Shown one piece after another: positions 24,985 through 33,618 of a DNA stretch of 42,053 nucleotides; position 1 is the stretch's first letter, and every line of letters begins with the position of its first letter. The notes beneath the pieces were generated by a model. It was not told the origin of the DNA and searched no databases. It was given only the letters and a program-made list of their open reading frames with translations. The DNA is from Blastochloris sulfoviridis (GTDB lineage Bacteria > Pseudomonadota > Alphaproteobacteria > Rhizobiales > Xanthobacteraceae): contig NZ_VWPL01000029.1 of assembly GCF_008630065.1 (NCBI RefSeq), positions 1-42,053 of the forward strand, read 5' to 3'. A program made the position numbers and the translations under genes.

Positions 24985-26043
24985 ATGACGGACGTTGACG
25001 CATCGCCGAAAGCTGCCGCAGGGACCGCAGGCATTCCGGATTCAGGTGCCACGGAGGCGCCCACAACGTCGACTGCGACGCACTCCGACGCTGTTCGGTC
25101 CGCTGTCGCGGAGCCGGTGCTGCCGCTGCTGCGGCTCGATCTTGCCTTCATGATTGACGAGCCGGTGATGCTGCCGGGCAACCGCGGCAATCTGTGGCGC
25201 GGCATCCTGGGGCCGGCACTCAAGCGCATCGATGAAGGCGTGTTACCTGGCCTGTCGCACGGCGAGCTCGCGCCCGGCTCACTCTATGACACCTTCATCG
25301 GCGAGGGCAGCCGGTCCGCCGGCGCGCCGCGCCCCTATGTCATCGACGCGCCCAGCCGGATGGGAACCCACCCCGTCGCCCGTGGCGATATCGAACGCAT
25401 AGGGCTGACGCTGATCGGCCGTCCGGCAAGCGCGGTGGAGGCGGTGCTCGGCGCCTTCGACTTCGCGGCGCGGGTCGGGCTCGGCGCCGGACACGGCCGG
25501 ACGCAAACGCGCGGCCGCGGCCATCTCCAAACGGTGACGGCGGCTTGGCGCAACGACGGCGTCGACATCGTGCTGTTCGATCACAATGGGTTCCGCCCCG
25601 CGGCGGTGGCGGAATTCCCGGCGGTGCCGCCGTGTCCGCCTCGGCTCAGGGTGATCCTGGCGACGCCGCTGCGTCTGGTGCACGACGGGTTACCCATTGG
25701 CCCCGACACCTTCGAGCCCGGCAATCTGGTGGGCAGCCTCGTGCAGCGCGTCAAAACTCTGTCCACCGCGTTCTGCGACGTGATGCTGGAGCCTGACATT
25801 GACGACCTCAAGGCGCGCTGGCGCGCATTGCGCGCGTCCGAAAAGATGCTCGCCTTCTCCGACGGCATGCGCTGGTCGGGCAACCAGCACAAGGATGTCG
25901 GCGCCGGCGGCCTGATCGGCAGCTTCATGCTCGACATGCAAGGCTTCGAGCCGCTGTTTCCCTATCTCTGGCTGGGTCAGTGGGTACACGCCGGCAAGGG
26001 CGTCGTCGCTGGGCTCGGCGCGATCCGGCTCAAGCCGACGTAA
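24985..26043 (+). CDS. cas6: Cas6 endoribonuclease, plus-strand copy
   Basis: 352 residues, ATG at 24985 with GGAGG six bases upstream. The first 45 residues are a low-complexity Ala/Thr/Ser extension that the other copy lacks. The RAMP core then starts at LPLLRLDLAFMI. Shared Cas6 blocks include APRPYVIDAPS, IERIGLTLIG, RVGLGAGHGRTQTRGRGHL, and the C-terminal GNQHKDVGAGGLIGSFML plus LWLGQWVHAGKGVVAGLG. The two Cas6 genes are divergent with a 240-bp gap. Having two may serve different repeats, consistent with the single divergent repeat relic at 1916, or one may be a structural paralogue. The next gene starts 132 bp later on the same strand. Confidence 0.9.
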   Translation: MTDVDASPKAAAGTAGIPDSGATEAPTTSTATHSDAVRSAVAEPVLPLLRLDLAFMIDEPVMLPGNRGNLWRGILGPALKRIDEGVLPGLSHGELAPGSLYDTFIGEGSRSAGAPRPYVIDAPSRMGTHPVARGDIERIGLTLIGRPASAVEAVLGAFDFAARVGLGAGHGRTQTRGRGHLQTVTAAWRNDGVDIVLFDHNGFRPAAVAEFPAVPPCPPRLRVILATPLRLVHDGLPIGPDTFEPGNLVGSLVQRVKTLSTAFCDVMLEPDIDDLKARWRALRASEKMLAFSDGMRWSGNQHKDVGAGGLIGSFMLDMQGFEPLFPYLWLGQWVHAGKGVVAGLGAIRLKPT

Positions 26044-26175
26044 CATAATGTGCCGGCTCCCGAAATGGCTGATCTGCCCGGATGGCGGCGCGGACCGCAG
26101 GTCCGGCGCGGCAAGGTTGCCGGCACTGCCGCCGTGCACCGCCGTCATCTATGCTCACGATCGATTGCGACGACG

Positions 26176-27318
26176 ATGATGCCGCCCGTGCCCGAGCCCC
26201 GTTCCCCTGCCGACTTTCCCCGCCGCGTTCTGCTCGCCTCGCTCGGCCTTGCGCCGCAGGTTCTCACCGAAACTCTCTATTGCTTGGCGCAGGCAAGCCC
26301 GCCCTTCGTGCCGACTGAAATTCATGTGGTGACGACGCTGGAAGGGCGGCACCGGGCGATGCTGACGCTGCTCGACGAATCCACCGCAATGCTTTCCGCA
26401 CTGGAAGCCGATATTCGCATCGCCGGCCTACGCGCGGCGCTGACGCCGGAGCGGATTCACGTGATCGTCGATGTCGCGGGCACGCCGCTCGCCGATATCG
26501 ATTCGGAAGCCGACAATGCCGCGACCGCGGACCTGATTGTCCGCCTGGTGCGGGAATTCACGGCCGACCAGGAGTGCGCGCTGCACGCCTCCATCGCCGG
26601 CGGTCGCAAGACGATGGGTTTTTTGTTGGGCTATACGTTGTCACTATTCGGCCGGCCGCAGGACCGTCTGTCGCATGTGCTTGTATCCGAGCCGTTTCAG
26701 GCCCACCCGCAGTTCTTCTTTCCACCACGCATGCCGCGTGTGCTGCTGGACCGCAACCAGCGCCCCGTCTCTACAGCCGAAGCGCAGCTGACTTTGGCCG
26801 AGATTCCGGTCGTGCGGCTTCGCGATGGCCTGCCGCGAGGCTTCCTCACCGCAGACTGGCGCTATTCGGACATAGTGGCGGCCGCGCAGAGCGCGATGTC
26901 TCAACCGGTGATCAAGATCGATGTGCCGGCGGGGCGGTTATTCTGCGGCGGCATCGCGGTTCCGCTCAAGCCGGTTACATTCGCCGTCGCGGCATGGATG
27001 GCGGCGCGGACCGCACGCCTCGGCCCTGAGGATGGCGCCATTCGCTGGAGCACATGCGACTGGACGGAATTTCTGGACATCTATTCCAGACTTCCGGACC
27101 AGCAGCCTGCGCGCGTTGTACGACTGCGGCAGCGGCTGAAAGAGCCGGCTGGGGAGGAGGAGTTTCTCCGTGAGCATGTCTCGCGGTTGAAGCGTGCGCT
27201 GCGGGAGACGCTGGGACCCGATTCGACACCCTACGAACCGCGTCCGTTTGGGCGCAAGCCATCGACCCGGGTTGGGTTCGCGTTGCTGCCAGGAGCCATC
27301 ACCGTAAAACTGGCGTAG
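26176..27318 (+). CDS. NE0113-family CARF protein (TIGR02584), putative ring nuclease/Csm6-like
   Basis: 380 residues from the ATG at 26176; a longer in-frame reading reaches 26050, but its first 42 codons look non-coding. The N-terminus RRVLLASLGLAPQVLTETLY and then TEIHVVTTLEG are the signature of the TIGR02584/NE0113 family, a CARF domain. The ligand loop is seen as CALHASIAGGRKTMGFLLGY. The C-terminal half (about 240-380) is mostly helical with many Arg residues (ARVVRLRQRLKEPAGEEEFL) and has no HEPN R-x4-6-H motif that I can find. Family members are annotated as CRISPR-associated ring nuclease Csm6, so it may bind and degrade cyclic oligoadenylate. That would make two potential signal-removing proteins in the locus, with the Csx16 fusion. 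Function is inferred from family. Confidence 0.82.
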   Translation: MMPPVPEPRSPADFPRRVLLASLGLAPQVLTETLYCLAQASPPFVPTEIHVVTTLEGRHRAMLTLLDESTAMLSALEADIRIAGLRAALTPERIHVIVDVAGTPLADIDSEADNAATADLIVRLVREFTADQECALHASIAGGRKTMGFLLGYTLSLFGRPQDRLSHVLVSEPFQAHPQFFFPPRMPRVLLDRNQRPVSTAEAQLTLAEIPVVRLRDGLPRGFLTADWRYSDIVAAAQSAMSQPVIKIDVPAGRLFCGGIAVPLKPVTFAVAAWMAARTARLGPEDGAIRWSTCDWTEFLDIYSRLPDQQPARVVRLRQRLKEPAGEEEFLREHVSRLKRALRETLGPDSTPYEPRPFGRKPSTRVGFALLPGAITVKLA

Positions 27319-27349
27319 CCTGTCTTGCCGGTGAACGTTCCTTTTGGAG

Positions 27350-27489
27350 CAGGGCAATCGGGTGAAAAAATCAGGCTGCCAAGAGGCTTGCGAGGAAGTC
27401 GTCGTCCCAGGCGGCGACTTTTCGCTTGAGGCGGAGTGAGTCCTTGCCTGGAGCCTTGCGGATGAGGTTGAGGGCCATGTGTGTGTTTG
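27350..27489 (-). mobile_element. ISAs1-family transposase remnant, copy B
   Basis: On the minus strand the segment ends MALNLIRKAPGKDSLRLKRK, then VAAWDDDFLASLLAA and a stop whose complement is at 27371-27373. This is the normal C-terminus of ISAs1-type transposases. The outer edge CAGGGCAATCGGGTG (from 27350) matches copy A at 2233 and probably marks the IS end. The rest of the transposase is missing beyond about 27489. It lies in the same orientation as copy A, so the whole CRISPR block from 2333 to 27349 is bracketed by two remnants. Confidence 0.8.
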
Positions 27490-27525
27490 GCCGAGCGGCA
27501 CGACGACGCTCCCTAGGGCGACCCC

Positions 27526-27699
27526 TCAGCGCAGCAGGATGCCGAAAGCCGCGACCATCGGCTCAAGCGACCTCACGCCTCCGAGAGCAAACACCGCCAG
27601 CCCGACGACGAGCGAAAGTGCGATGCTGGATTCCACCAGCCTCCCGCCGTTCTCGTCACGCGCGTCGTTCGGTACTAAGGTCTGGAGATAGGCACGCAT
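27526..27699 (-). CDS. Flp-pilin-like small protein
   Basis: 57 residues, ATG at 27699 with GGGAGA nine bases upstream. The N-terminal part ends DARDENGGRLVES and is followed by a hydrophobic helix SIALSLVVGLAVFALGG. A Gly followed five residues later by Glu at the head of a hydrophobic helix is the class III (Flp/TadE) prepilin signature, in which the peptidase cuts after the Gly. No tad/cpa genes are in the window. It lies 500 bp beyond the VWA gene on the same strand and may be independent of that operon. It could also be an unrelated small membrane protein. Confidence 0.5.
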   Translation of the reverse strand: MRAYLQTLVPNDARDENGGRLVESSIALSLVVGLAVFALGGVRSLEPMVAAFGILLR

Positions 27700-28201
27700 C
27701 GGACAGTCTCTCCCGTCGAAAGCGGACATGCGGGCCGCGGTGATCGAGCCATCCGCGTGAACGTCTCGGACACTGGCTTCCGGTCGAACACACCGGAGAG
27801 CTTCGTTAGAACTGAGCCGGAGCCGGGCCACTGGCAGCCCTTTCCGAATCAGGGGTTCTGGAGACGTGGAATCCAAGGGAAACGCTCGGACGCCATATCA
27901 CCTCGATCGTCGCATCGGTCGTGGTTCTCGGCTTGCGTCTTAGATCTCGACCGTATCTTCATTCGACACGAAAGAGATGAATCGAAGCTTAAGACGCTGC
28001 CCGGCCGAGCCTCGGCATGTGTTTCGTACCCGATGACCAAAGCCGCTTCCGGGCGCTTCCTCGGCGCGCCCGAAACGACGGGCTCGGTCGAGAGCCCTTC
28101 TTGGAACCCGGACAGACGTACGATGGGGCAGGCTATGACGCCGCACCCGCCGCTTCGCGCCAAGAGGCAATCTATCGCTCAGTCCCGTTGGTCGGGTCGC
28201 T
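27700..28201. other. Intergenic stretch without a supported gene
   Basis: About 500 bp between the VWA gene and the Flp-like ORF, both on the minus strand. Open frames exist on both strands, but none has a good start site together with protein-like composition. I see no clear terminator or repeat here. Confidence 0.4.
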
Positions 28202-30715
28202 CTATTGGCAGCCGAAGAACCCGCATTGCTGAGATTTCGGCAGGGTCGACGGCAGGACGAAGAAGGTCGACGGCAGATAGACCGTCTCGGCTCCGACCAG
28301 TGGCCGATAAAGGTAGGTGCGCTTGATCGCCGAGACCCCGTTGCCGGACACGAAATCGCGGCCAGTCCACGCGACCTTCGCAGGATCGACATACTGTCCG
28401 GCTTTCGCGTTGTTAAGGTGGTAGCCGATCCAGCACACGTCCTTCTTCACGCCCTCAATGACCTCTGGGTCGGTGCTGTCGATCCTCTGGAGCAGGATCT
28501 GTACCGGCACCGCGAGGAAGCTCTGATCGGCGCCCGGCAACGTCGCGAGGTCGGCCAGGATGGCCCGAATCTCGTCGTCGGTCCACGCTTGGTCACCTGA
28601 GAACGCCTCCGCCAGCTTGACGATGGCCTGACGAAAAGCGGCGCGCTGCTCCGGCCGGCCGGCCGAGGAGCACAGGTTCGCGAACGTGAGCGCTAGGAAA
28701 TCGAGCTGCGGGGGCTCAAGCGCGACCGTGTAGGTCCAGTCGACCGGAACCTCTATGCCCTGCTCGCGCACCCTGAGCGGTGCGAAGCCGGAGCTCGCCT
28801 GGACGATCAGCTTGTTGACGACGTCGTCCAGGCCATACTGCTGGCGCAGGCGCTCGCTCAGGACGATCCGAGACGCCGCCGCATTCATCGCCTGGGCGGA
28901 AACGTCCCGGCCGAGAGCCTTGGCGCGAGCATCCCCGAGAGTTCGGACCACTTCGGCGAGCACGTCATCAAGCTGGCCCTTGACGACCGCGGAGGTCGAG
29001 CGCTCGCGATCCCCCAGGTTCACCTGCGGCAGGTTCGGCCTCTCGGGTGTTCTCGCGACAGGGGAGAACAGCATCGCGGCCTGACCCAGCAGGCGTCTTC
29101 GAGCTTCGGCGCGCAGGGGGTCGCCCTCGTCGTCCGTCACGACGACGATCGGGACATAATAGACCTTGTTGGATTCGAGACGGCGGAGAGTCTCTGCCAC
29201 GTCGGCCGCCTCGCGCGAGCCGTGGTCGGCGATGTGGATGATCACGCGCGGCGCGTCTGCAAACCACCCTCTTGCGTCGAATCGACCGCTCAGTTGTGCA
29301 ACGGCTTCAATCGCCGCCTCGCTGAACTCGCCGACGTCGTCGCTGAGGCCCTTGTGGGCCGAGACGCGCGCCAGCGAGCCGCGCGGGTCGAAGCCCGGCG
29401 TGATAAGCATCGGCGCCACGAGCTCTTCGGTCTTAATCGGGTCATTGAGCCCCTTGCGCTTGGCATCGACGAAATCGCTGTAGGCAACCACCGATATCCG
29501 GACCTCGGGAAGGCGGTTGGTGGGATCGGATCGATGCTGCCAGTAGCTCGATATGAAGTCCATGATCCCCTGCTGGACGAGCGGCAGGTAGGGGACCATG
29601 CTCTCGGTCGTATCGACCACGAGCATCACGTTCAGCCGACGGAGGCGATCGATCGCCTCTGCAAGTCCAGTCTCGGCCATAAGCTGGGCCGCCGATCCCG
29701 GTCCGATCCGGCCCAGGAAGACCACCTCGTGGAATGGCGGGTCGGTGCTCACATATTGGGGCGTTCGCGCGGGGTCGACAGTCCGAATGATCGGGTAGCT
29801 GAGCAGCGGCAGCCGGCCGTGGATGTAGGCGGCGAGGCTCGCCGCGCTGCCGTCGAAGGTAACGGTCGGCGGCGGCGCGCCGCTCCGCCAGTTGCGGATC
29901 AGCTCTCCCCGAGCCTGGAACATCGCCCCTCGCCCGCTCGGGCCATAGAACAGGCCGAGGCGGGTCGGCCAAAGCTGAAGGTCGTCGAGCTTCACCCAAC
30001 CGAACAGATCGCCGTCGCCGTCGCCGGCAAGCGCCATTAGAGCCCCGCCTTCCCCTGGCTTCACGTCGTGGATCTCGAGCACTGAGAAGAACGACTTGGT
30101 GTCGAGCTTGCGGCCACCGAGCGGGGCGGTGGTGAACGGCGCGATGTACGACTTCTGGCCGGACGCCGAGCCGGTTAGAATACCCTTGGCGCGGAGCCCA
30201 TGAGGAACGCCACGACATGTCTCGTCGGCGGCTTGGTTGTCAGCCCGCCCCTGTAGCGCCTTGCAGAACTCGGTGAACAGCATCGCCCGCGGGGTCTCGC
30301 ACACCGCGCGGGTCGGATGCCCGACCGCGAGCGGCCGCATGGTGTGCTCGTCCAGGAGATCGCTACGGGCGACCCAGCCGCAGGTCTCGAAGCGCTCGTC
30401 TGCCACGAACACCAGATCACGGCCGGCGATCTGGACCTTGTTGTAGCAGCTGACCTTCTGGAACGCGCGCTCGAGCTGCCGCATCGGCGTGCGTGCGTTC
30501 GGCTGGCCGAGCAGATCGATGCGCTCTCCGACCAGCCATTGTCCGCCGCTCGCCTTTCCCGCCAAGTCGACGGCGAGGGCGCGGCACTCCGCCGGTGAGC
30601 CGACTCGAAGGCGCTCGATCTCCACCAAGGATTGGCCGCGCGCCGGAGTCCCGGCCACGACCGCGGCGAGCGCGGCGGCGGCAAAGGCGCCGAGTCGTAG
30701 GGACGAGGTTGCCAT
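28202..30715 (-). CDS. Exported von Willebrand factor A domain protein (last gene of envelope operon)
   Basis: 837 residues, ATG at 30715 overlapping the preceding stop. A Sec signal peptide is clear (LRLGAFAAAALAAVVAGTPARG). The region after it holds two SH3b-like units, ending CGWVARSDLLDE and LFGWVKLDDLQLW. The VWA domain begins at RLNVMLVVDTTESMVPYL, with a D-x-T-x-S MIDAS metal site (D368). VISVVAYSD-like and VIIHIADHGS strands follow (the latter holding the distal Asp region). The C-terminal 250 residues are mostly helical and end in a Cys-containing CGFFGCQ. Cysteine pairs suggest periplasmic disulfides. VWA proteins commonly mediate metal-dependent protein binding. In the operon it follows a channel, an ABC transporter and other exported proteins, so it may be the assembly or sensing partner. 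No known family name can be given. Confidence 0.85.
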   Translation of the reverse strand: MATSSLRLGAFAAAALAAVVAGTPARGQSLVEIERLRVGSPAECRALAVDLAGKASGGQWLVGERIDLLGQPNARTPMRQLERAFQKVSCYNKVQIAGRDLVFVADERFETCGWVARSDLLDEHTMRPLAVGHPTRAVCETPRAMLFTEFCKALQGRADNQAADETCRGVPHGLRAKGILTGSASGQKSYIAPFTTAPLGGRKLDTKSFFSVLEIHDVKPGEGGALMALAGDGDGDLFGWVKLDDLQLWPTRLGLFYGPSGRGAMFQARGELIRNWRSGAPPPTVTFDGSAASLAAYIHGRLPLLSYPIIRTVDPARTPQYVSTDPPFHEVVFLGRIGPGSAAQLMAETGLAEAIDRLRRLNVMLVVDTTESMVPYLPLVQQGIMDFISSYWQHRSDPTNRLPEVRISVVAYSDFVDAKRKGLNDPIKTEELVAPMLITPGFDPRGSLARVSAHKGLSDDVGEFSEAAIEAVAQLSGRFDARGWFADAPRVIIHIADHGSREAADVAETLRRLESNKVYYVPIVVVTDDEGDPLRAEARRRLLGQAAMLFSPVARTPERPNLPQVNLGDRERSTSAVVKGQLDDVLAEVVRTLGDARAKALGRDVSAQAMNAAASRIVLSERLRQQYGLDDVVNKLIVQASSGFAPLRVREQGIEVPVDWTYTVALEPPQLDFLALTFANLCSSAGRPEQRAAFRQAIVKLAEAFSGDQAWTDDEIRAILADLATLPGADQSFLAVPVQILLQRIDSTDPEVIEGVKKDVCWIGYHLNNAKAGQYVDPAKVAWTGRDFVSGNGVSAIKRTYLYRPLVGAETVYLPSTFFVLPSTLPKSQQCGFFGCQ

Positions 30716-32829
30716 CACCGCAGCTCCCTGCTCGAGACGAGATCGTCGACCAGCGCGCCGAGCCTGTCGGACAGTGCCGAGCCGAAGCGAAAGCCAATTT
30801 CCGCGGCGCTGCGCCACTCGTCCGCCAGGAACGGGTGAACGGTGACGCGCACATCCGGGGAGCGACACGTGATCATCTCCGTCGACCACCCGGACGATGA
30901 CACGGCGGTGTCGAGCCGGCCGAGCGGAACGGCCCGCCCGGCCGCGGCCTGGACGATCGGGAACACAACGAGATGGAGCGAAGCGGAGGTGGACTTGGCG
31001 AGGTCGGCGAGGACATCACCGTAGACCTTCGAGTCGCAGATGTCCGAGCCGGGGGCGACCCTCGCGACACCGTTGCCGATCAGTACCAGGACGACGCGGT
31101 CGCCGGCGATCGCGCCCTGGGGCAGAAGTCCGCGGACGAGGTTGCTGATCTGGCTGCCCGAAGCGAGGTTCAACTGGTCCCGAGAGCTGTCCGCGAGTTG
31201 GGCGTGCCGAGCCCCCACGAACTGGCTCTCCGGGTTCTGGCGTAGAGTCGCTTTCTCCATCCGCACCAGGGACTGGGGGCGATTGGTTTGCGAAACCGCA
31301 AACACTTCAGCGGATTGTAGACCCCAGGCCACGTCCGACCGTGTCGTCTTCGCCCGCACGTGCGCACTCTTGATCGCCTCAAGGATCACCCGGCCGAGTT
31401 CCCCCCGCGCTGAGGAATCGAACTTCGCCGCGTCGAGACTGGAATCGTTGGCGAGGGGAACATAGACGACGCGAGCCGTCGCCGACGGCCGCTCGACGAG
31501 ATCGAATTCCAGGACGTCGCCCGACGCCTCGACGACGACAGTCCGCTTCTCCACGGCGCACTCCGCCCGGTTGCCGACGTTCTGGACCGTGATGGCGACA
31601 CGCCCATCCTCGATGCGCGGCTCGTCCCGGAATGACGCGGTGAACTCGGAGGAGTTCGCGTTGGGATCAAGACCCTGCCTCCGGGACCCTCCGCGGGACG
31701 CCTCGTAGGAGACATCCAGACTGCAGCTGCTCAAATCCAGGCCGGTGGGGACGCGGATCTTCACCTTGGTAGGCGCTCCGACCGGGACGATCTGCCAATC
31801 ACCGTTCGGGCGGACGTTCACACTCGCCCGCTCCTTCCGAAGGAGATCGAACAATGGGCCGGCGCAGGGCGTCCGAGGATCGATGAACTTGGCACCCAGC
31901 GCGACCAGGAGGCAGGCGAAGTTGCCGAACTCGCCGATCGCGAGATCCTTCTCTAACCCACTGCGTTCTCGTAGCGTGAAGCGTTGAATGGCGACCGCAG
32001 GCGGTGGGGCGCCGGCCGAAGCCGATCCCCCCCGGTCCTGGGTACCAGTGGCCGTCGAGGGAGTCGTCGCGGACACGCCGGATCCTCGAACGTTGGTGGC
32101 AGAATTCGCTGACTGCGCCTCTTCCGACTGCGAGCTCTGCTCCAAGGGCTTCATGAGATCGCGGCACGACACCGGAAAGCATAGCATCGCCACGATGATC
32201 TTTCCATCGGACGAGCCGATAGCGAACTTGGCCGGTAACCCGCCCTCCCGCAGCCTCGTTTCGTCCCCCAAAAATACGAATACATCACTCGGCTTGTCGC
32301 CGAATAATTTATTAGACTCGAACCTGTCTCTATTCAATATATATCCAGCGCTTCCTATGTATTTTCTGTCGAAAAAATACTCGCCTGCCGTGAAATTTAT
32401 ACGATATTTTTCATTTTTCCACTGATTAATCCTCTCAACAATACTCTTCTTTTGATCTTGCTGTATAGCAAATAAAACAATTTTATTATTATATAAGTTT
32501 TTAAAATGCGTAGGTGCTCCATTTTTTTTAATGCTTATATGCTCGAACCCAATATTTGCTAATACACAGCTATTGTTCTTGTCTCCAATCTGGAAACCAA
32601 CCTCCAGGACATCGTCTATTTTATATCCGATCTTTCCGCCAATACCCTGAGATGAAATTCGCATTTCAGTATTAAACTCAATGTGGTCACTGAAATATTT
32701 GCGGGCATCCATCGCGGGCTTGATGGTCCCCAGGAGCCTTTTGCAATCGAAGTTCTGGGCCTGGGCCGGAGCGCCCGGCGTGGCTAGCATCATCAGCAGA
32801 ACGGCGATGAGACCAAGTTGGCGGACCAT
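30715..32829 (-). CDS. Exported protein of unknown function, mosaic base composition
   Basis: 704 residues, ATG at 32829 preceded by GGGGAGAGG. Signal peptide VRQLGLIAVLLMMLATPGAPAQ. Residues about 30-200 (near FDCKRLLGTIKP to FVFLGDETRL) are Lys, Asn, Ile and Phe-rich and are encoded by strikingly AT-rich DNA (about 32270-32700), unlike everything around it. A Ser/Thr/Gly-rich linker follows, then a beta-rich middle domain and a C-terminal domain with DRVVLVLIGNGVARV and LHLVVFPIVQAA strands, which looks like a Rossmann or degenerate VWA-like fold without a DxSxS motif. It starts 11 bp after the preceding gene and its stop overlaps the VWA gene. The partner relation to the VWA protein is inferred from this coupling. 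Confidence 0.75.
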   Translation of the reverse strand: MVRQLGLIAVLLMMLATPGAPAQAQNFDCKRLLGTIKPAMDARKYFSDHIEFNTEMRISSQGIGGKIGYKIDDVLEVGFQIGDKNNSCVLANIGFEHISIKKNGAPTHFKNLYNNKIVLFAIQQDQKKSIVERINQWKNEKYRINFTAGEYFFDRKYIGSAGYILNRDRFESNKLFGDKPSDVFVFLGDETRLREGGLPAKFAIGSSDGKIIVAMLCFPVSCRDLMKPLEQSSQSEEAQSANSATNVRGSGVSATTPSTATGTQDRGGSASAGAPPPAVAIQRFTLRERSGLEKDLAIGEFGNFACLLVALGAKFIDPRTPCAGPLFDLLRKERASVNVRPNGDWQIVPVGAPTKVKIRVPTGLDLSSCSLDVSYEASRGGSRRQGLDPNANSSEFTASFRDEPRIEDGRVAITVQNVGNRAECAVEKRTVVVEASGDVLEFDLVERPSATARVVYVPLANDSSLDAAKFDSSARGELGRVILEAIKSAHVRAKTTRSDVAWGLQSAEVFAVSQTNRPQSLVRMEKATLRQNPESQFVGARHAQLADSSRDQLNLASGSQISNLVRGLLPQGAIAGDRVVLVLIGNGVARVAPGSDICDSKVYGDVLADLAKSTSASLHLVVFPIVQAAAGRAVPLGRLDTAVSSSGWSTEMITCRSPDVRVTVHPFLADEWRSAAEIGFRFGSALSDRLGALVDDLVSSRELR

Positions 32830-32840
32830 GTCCTCTCCCC

Positions 32841-33614
32841 TTATCGCAGGACCAGAGCGTGGGCCTCCTCGTCGAAGCCGGGGGCTTCGACGGTGGCGCC
32901 GGACGGCGCCGCGCGGCGACAGACGCGGATCTGCCCATGCTGCCATACCCAGATGGCGAGCTTGTAGGGCTGCTCCTTGCCGGTCTGCCGCGTCAGCCAC
33001 TCGAGCGCCTCGCCGCATTTCACGCCGTCGAGACGAGGCGCATTGCCGAGCCGCGCTACGAGCTGGTCGCTGGCCACGAACGACTCGTACGCGCCGCCGA
33101 CATAGGCGTAGCCTTCGTCCGGCGTCAGCCCGAGTTTCTGGAACCGCTCCTCAAGTTGTCGAATCCGTCGATTGGCGGTCTCAAGCGCCGCGCCGCCCTC
33201 GCACGCCAGCGGCGGCTGGCGCGGCGGCAGCGATTCGATCGTTGGGCACGTCCGCACTGGCGACGCCGGCCTGTCGTCGACCGAAGCCCTGCACGCCTCG
33301 AGATCGACGAGGAGCCGTGCGTTGCTGTTGCGGTTCACCGCCTCGTGTGCCGTGCAGGCGTCGAGCTTCTGCGCCATCTCCTCGAAACGGCGGTGCATGG
33401 CGACCAGTTCGCTCGCCAGCAGTGTCTGCGCGTCGCCGCAGGTTGCCGGCTCCGCGCGCGTCGAGGCGCCGCTCCCCTCCGCGGTCGGCGTTGCCGGCAG
33501 CGTAAAAGTCTGTGCCGCCAACGGCGCGACCATCACCAGCTGCAGCACCAGCGCAACCACCGGCGCTGCCGGGACACGCCACAATCCGCTCTCGCGATAG
33601 GCTCGCTTGGTCAT
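32841..33614 (-). CDS. Exported coiled-coil-containing protein of unknown function
   Basis: 257 residues. An N-terminal signal peptide or anchor (VPAAPVVALVLQLVMVAPLAAQ) precedes a helical stretch with ASELVAMHRRFEEMAQKLD and ETANRRIRQLEERFQKLG, which suggest short coiled coils. Four or more Cys residues are spread through the chain (TCGDAQ, LDACTAHE, LEACRAS, VRTCPT), consistent with the periplasm. The C-terminal 90 residues (DEGYAYVGGAYESFVASDQL onward) may be a compact domain with WVWQHGQIRVCRR. I do not recognise a family. It starts 4 bp after the ABC transporter gene and is followed 11 bp later by the 704-residue exported protein, so it is part of the same operon. Confidence 0.75.
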   Translation of the reverse strand: MTKRAYRESGLWRVPAAPVVALVLQLVMVAPLAAQTFTLPATPTAEGSGASTRAEPATCGDAQTLLASELVAMHRRFEEMAQKLDACTAHEAVNRNSNARLLVDLEACRASVDDRPASPVRTCPTIESLPPRQPPLACEGGAALETANRRIRQLEERFQKLGLTPDEGYAYVGGAYESFVASDQLVARLGNAPRLDGVKCGEALEWLTRQTGKEQPYKLAIWVWQHGQIRVCRRAAPSGATVEAPGFDEEAHALVLR

Positions 33615-33618
33615 CGGC

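Noticed and set aside
27757-28326. Plus-strand open frame of 189 codons overlapping the end of the VWA gene, and a 71-codon one at 28017
   Set aside because: No ribosome-binding site, no protein-like pattern, and partly antisense to the VWA C-terminus.
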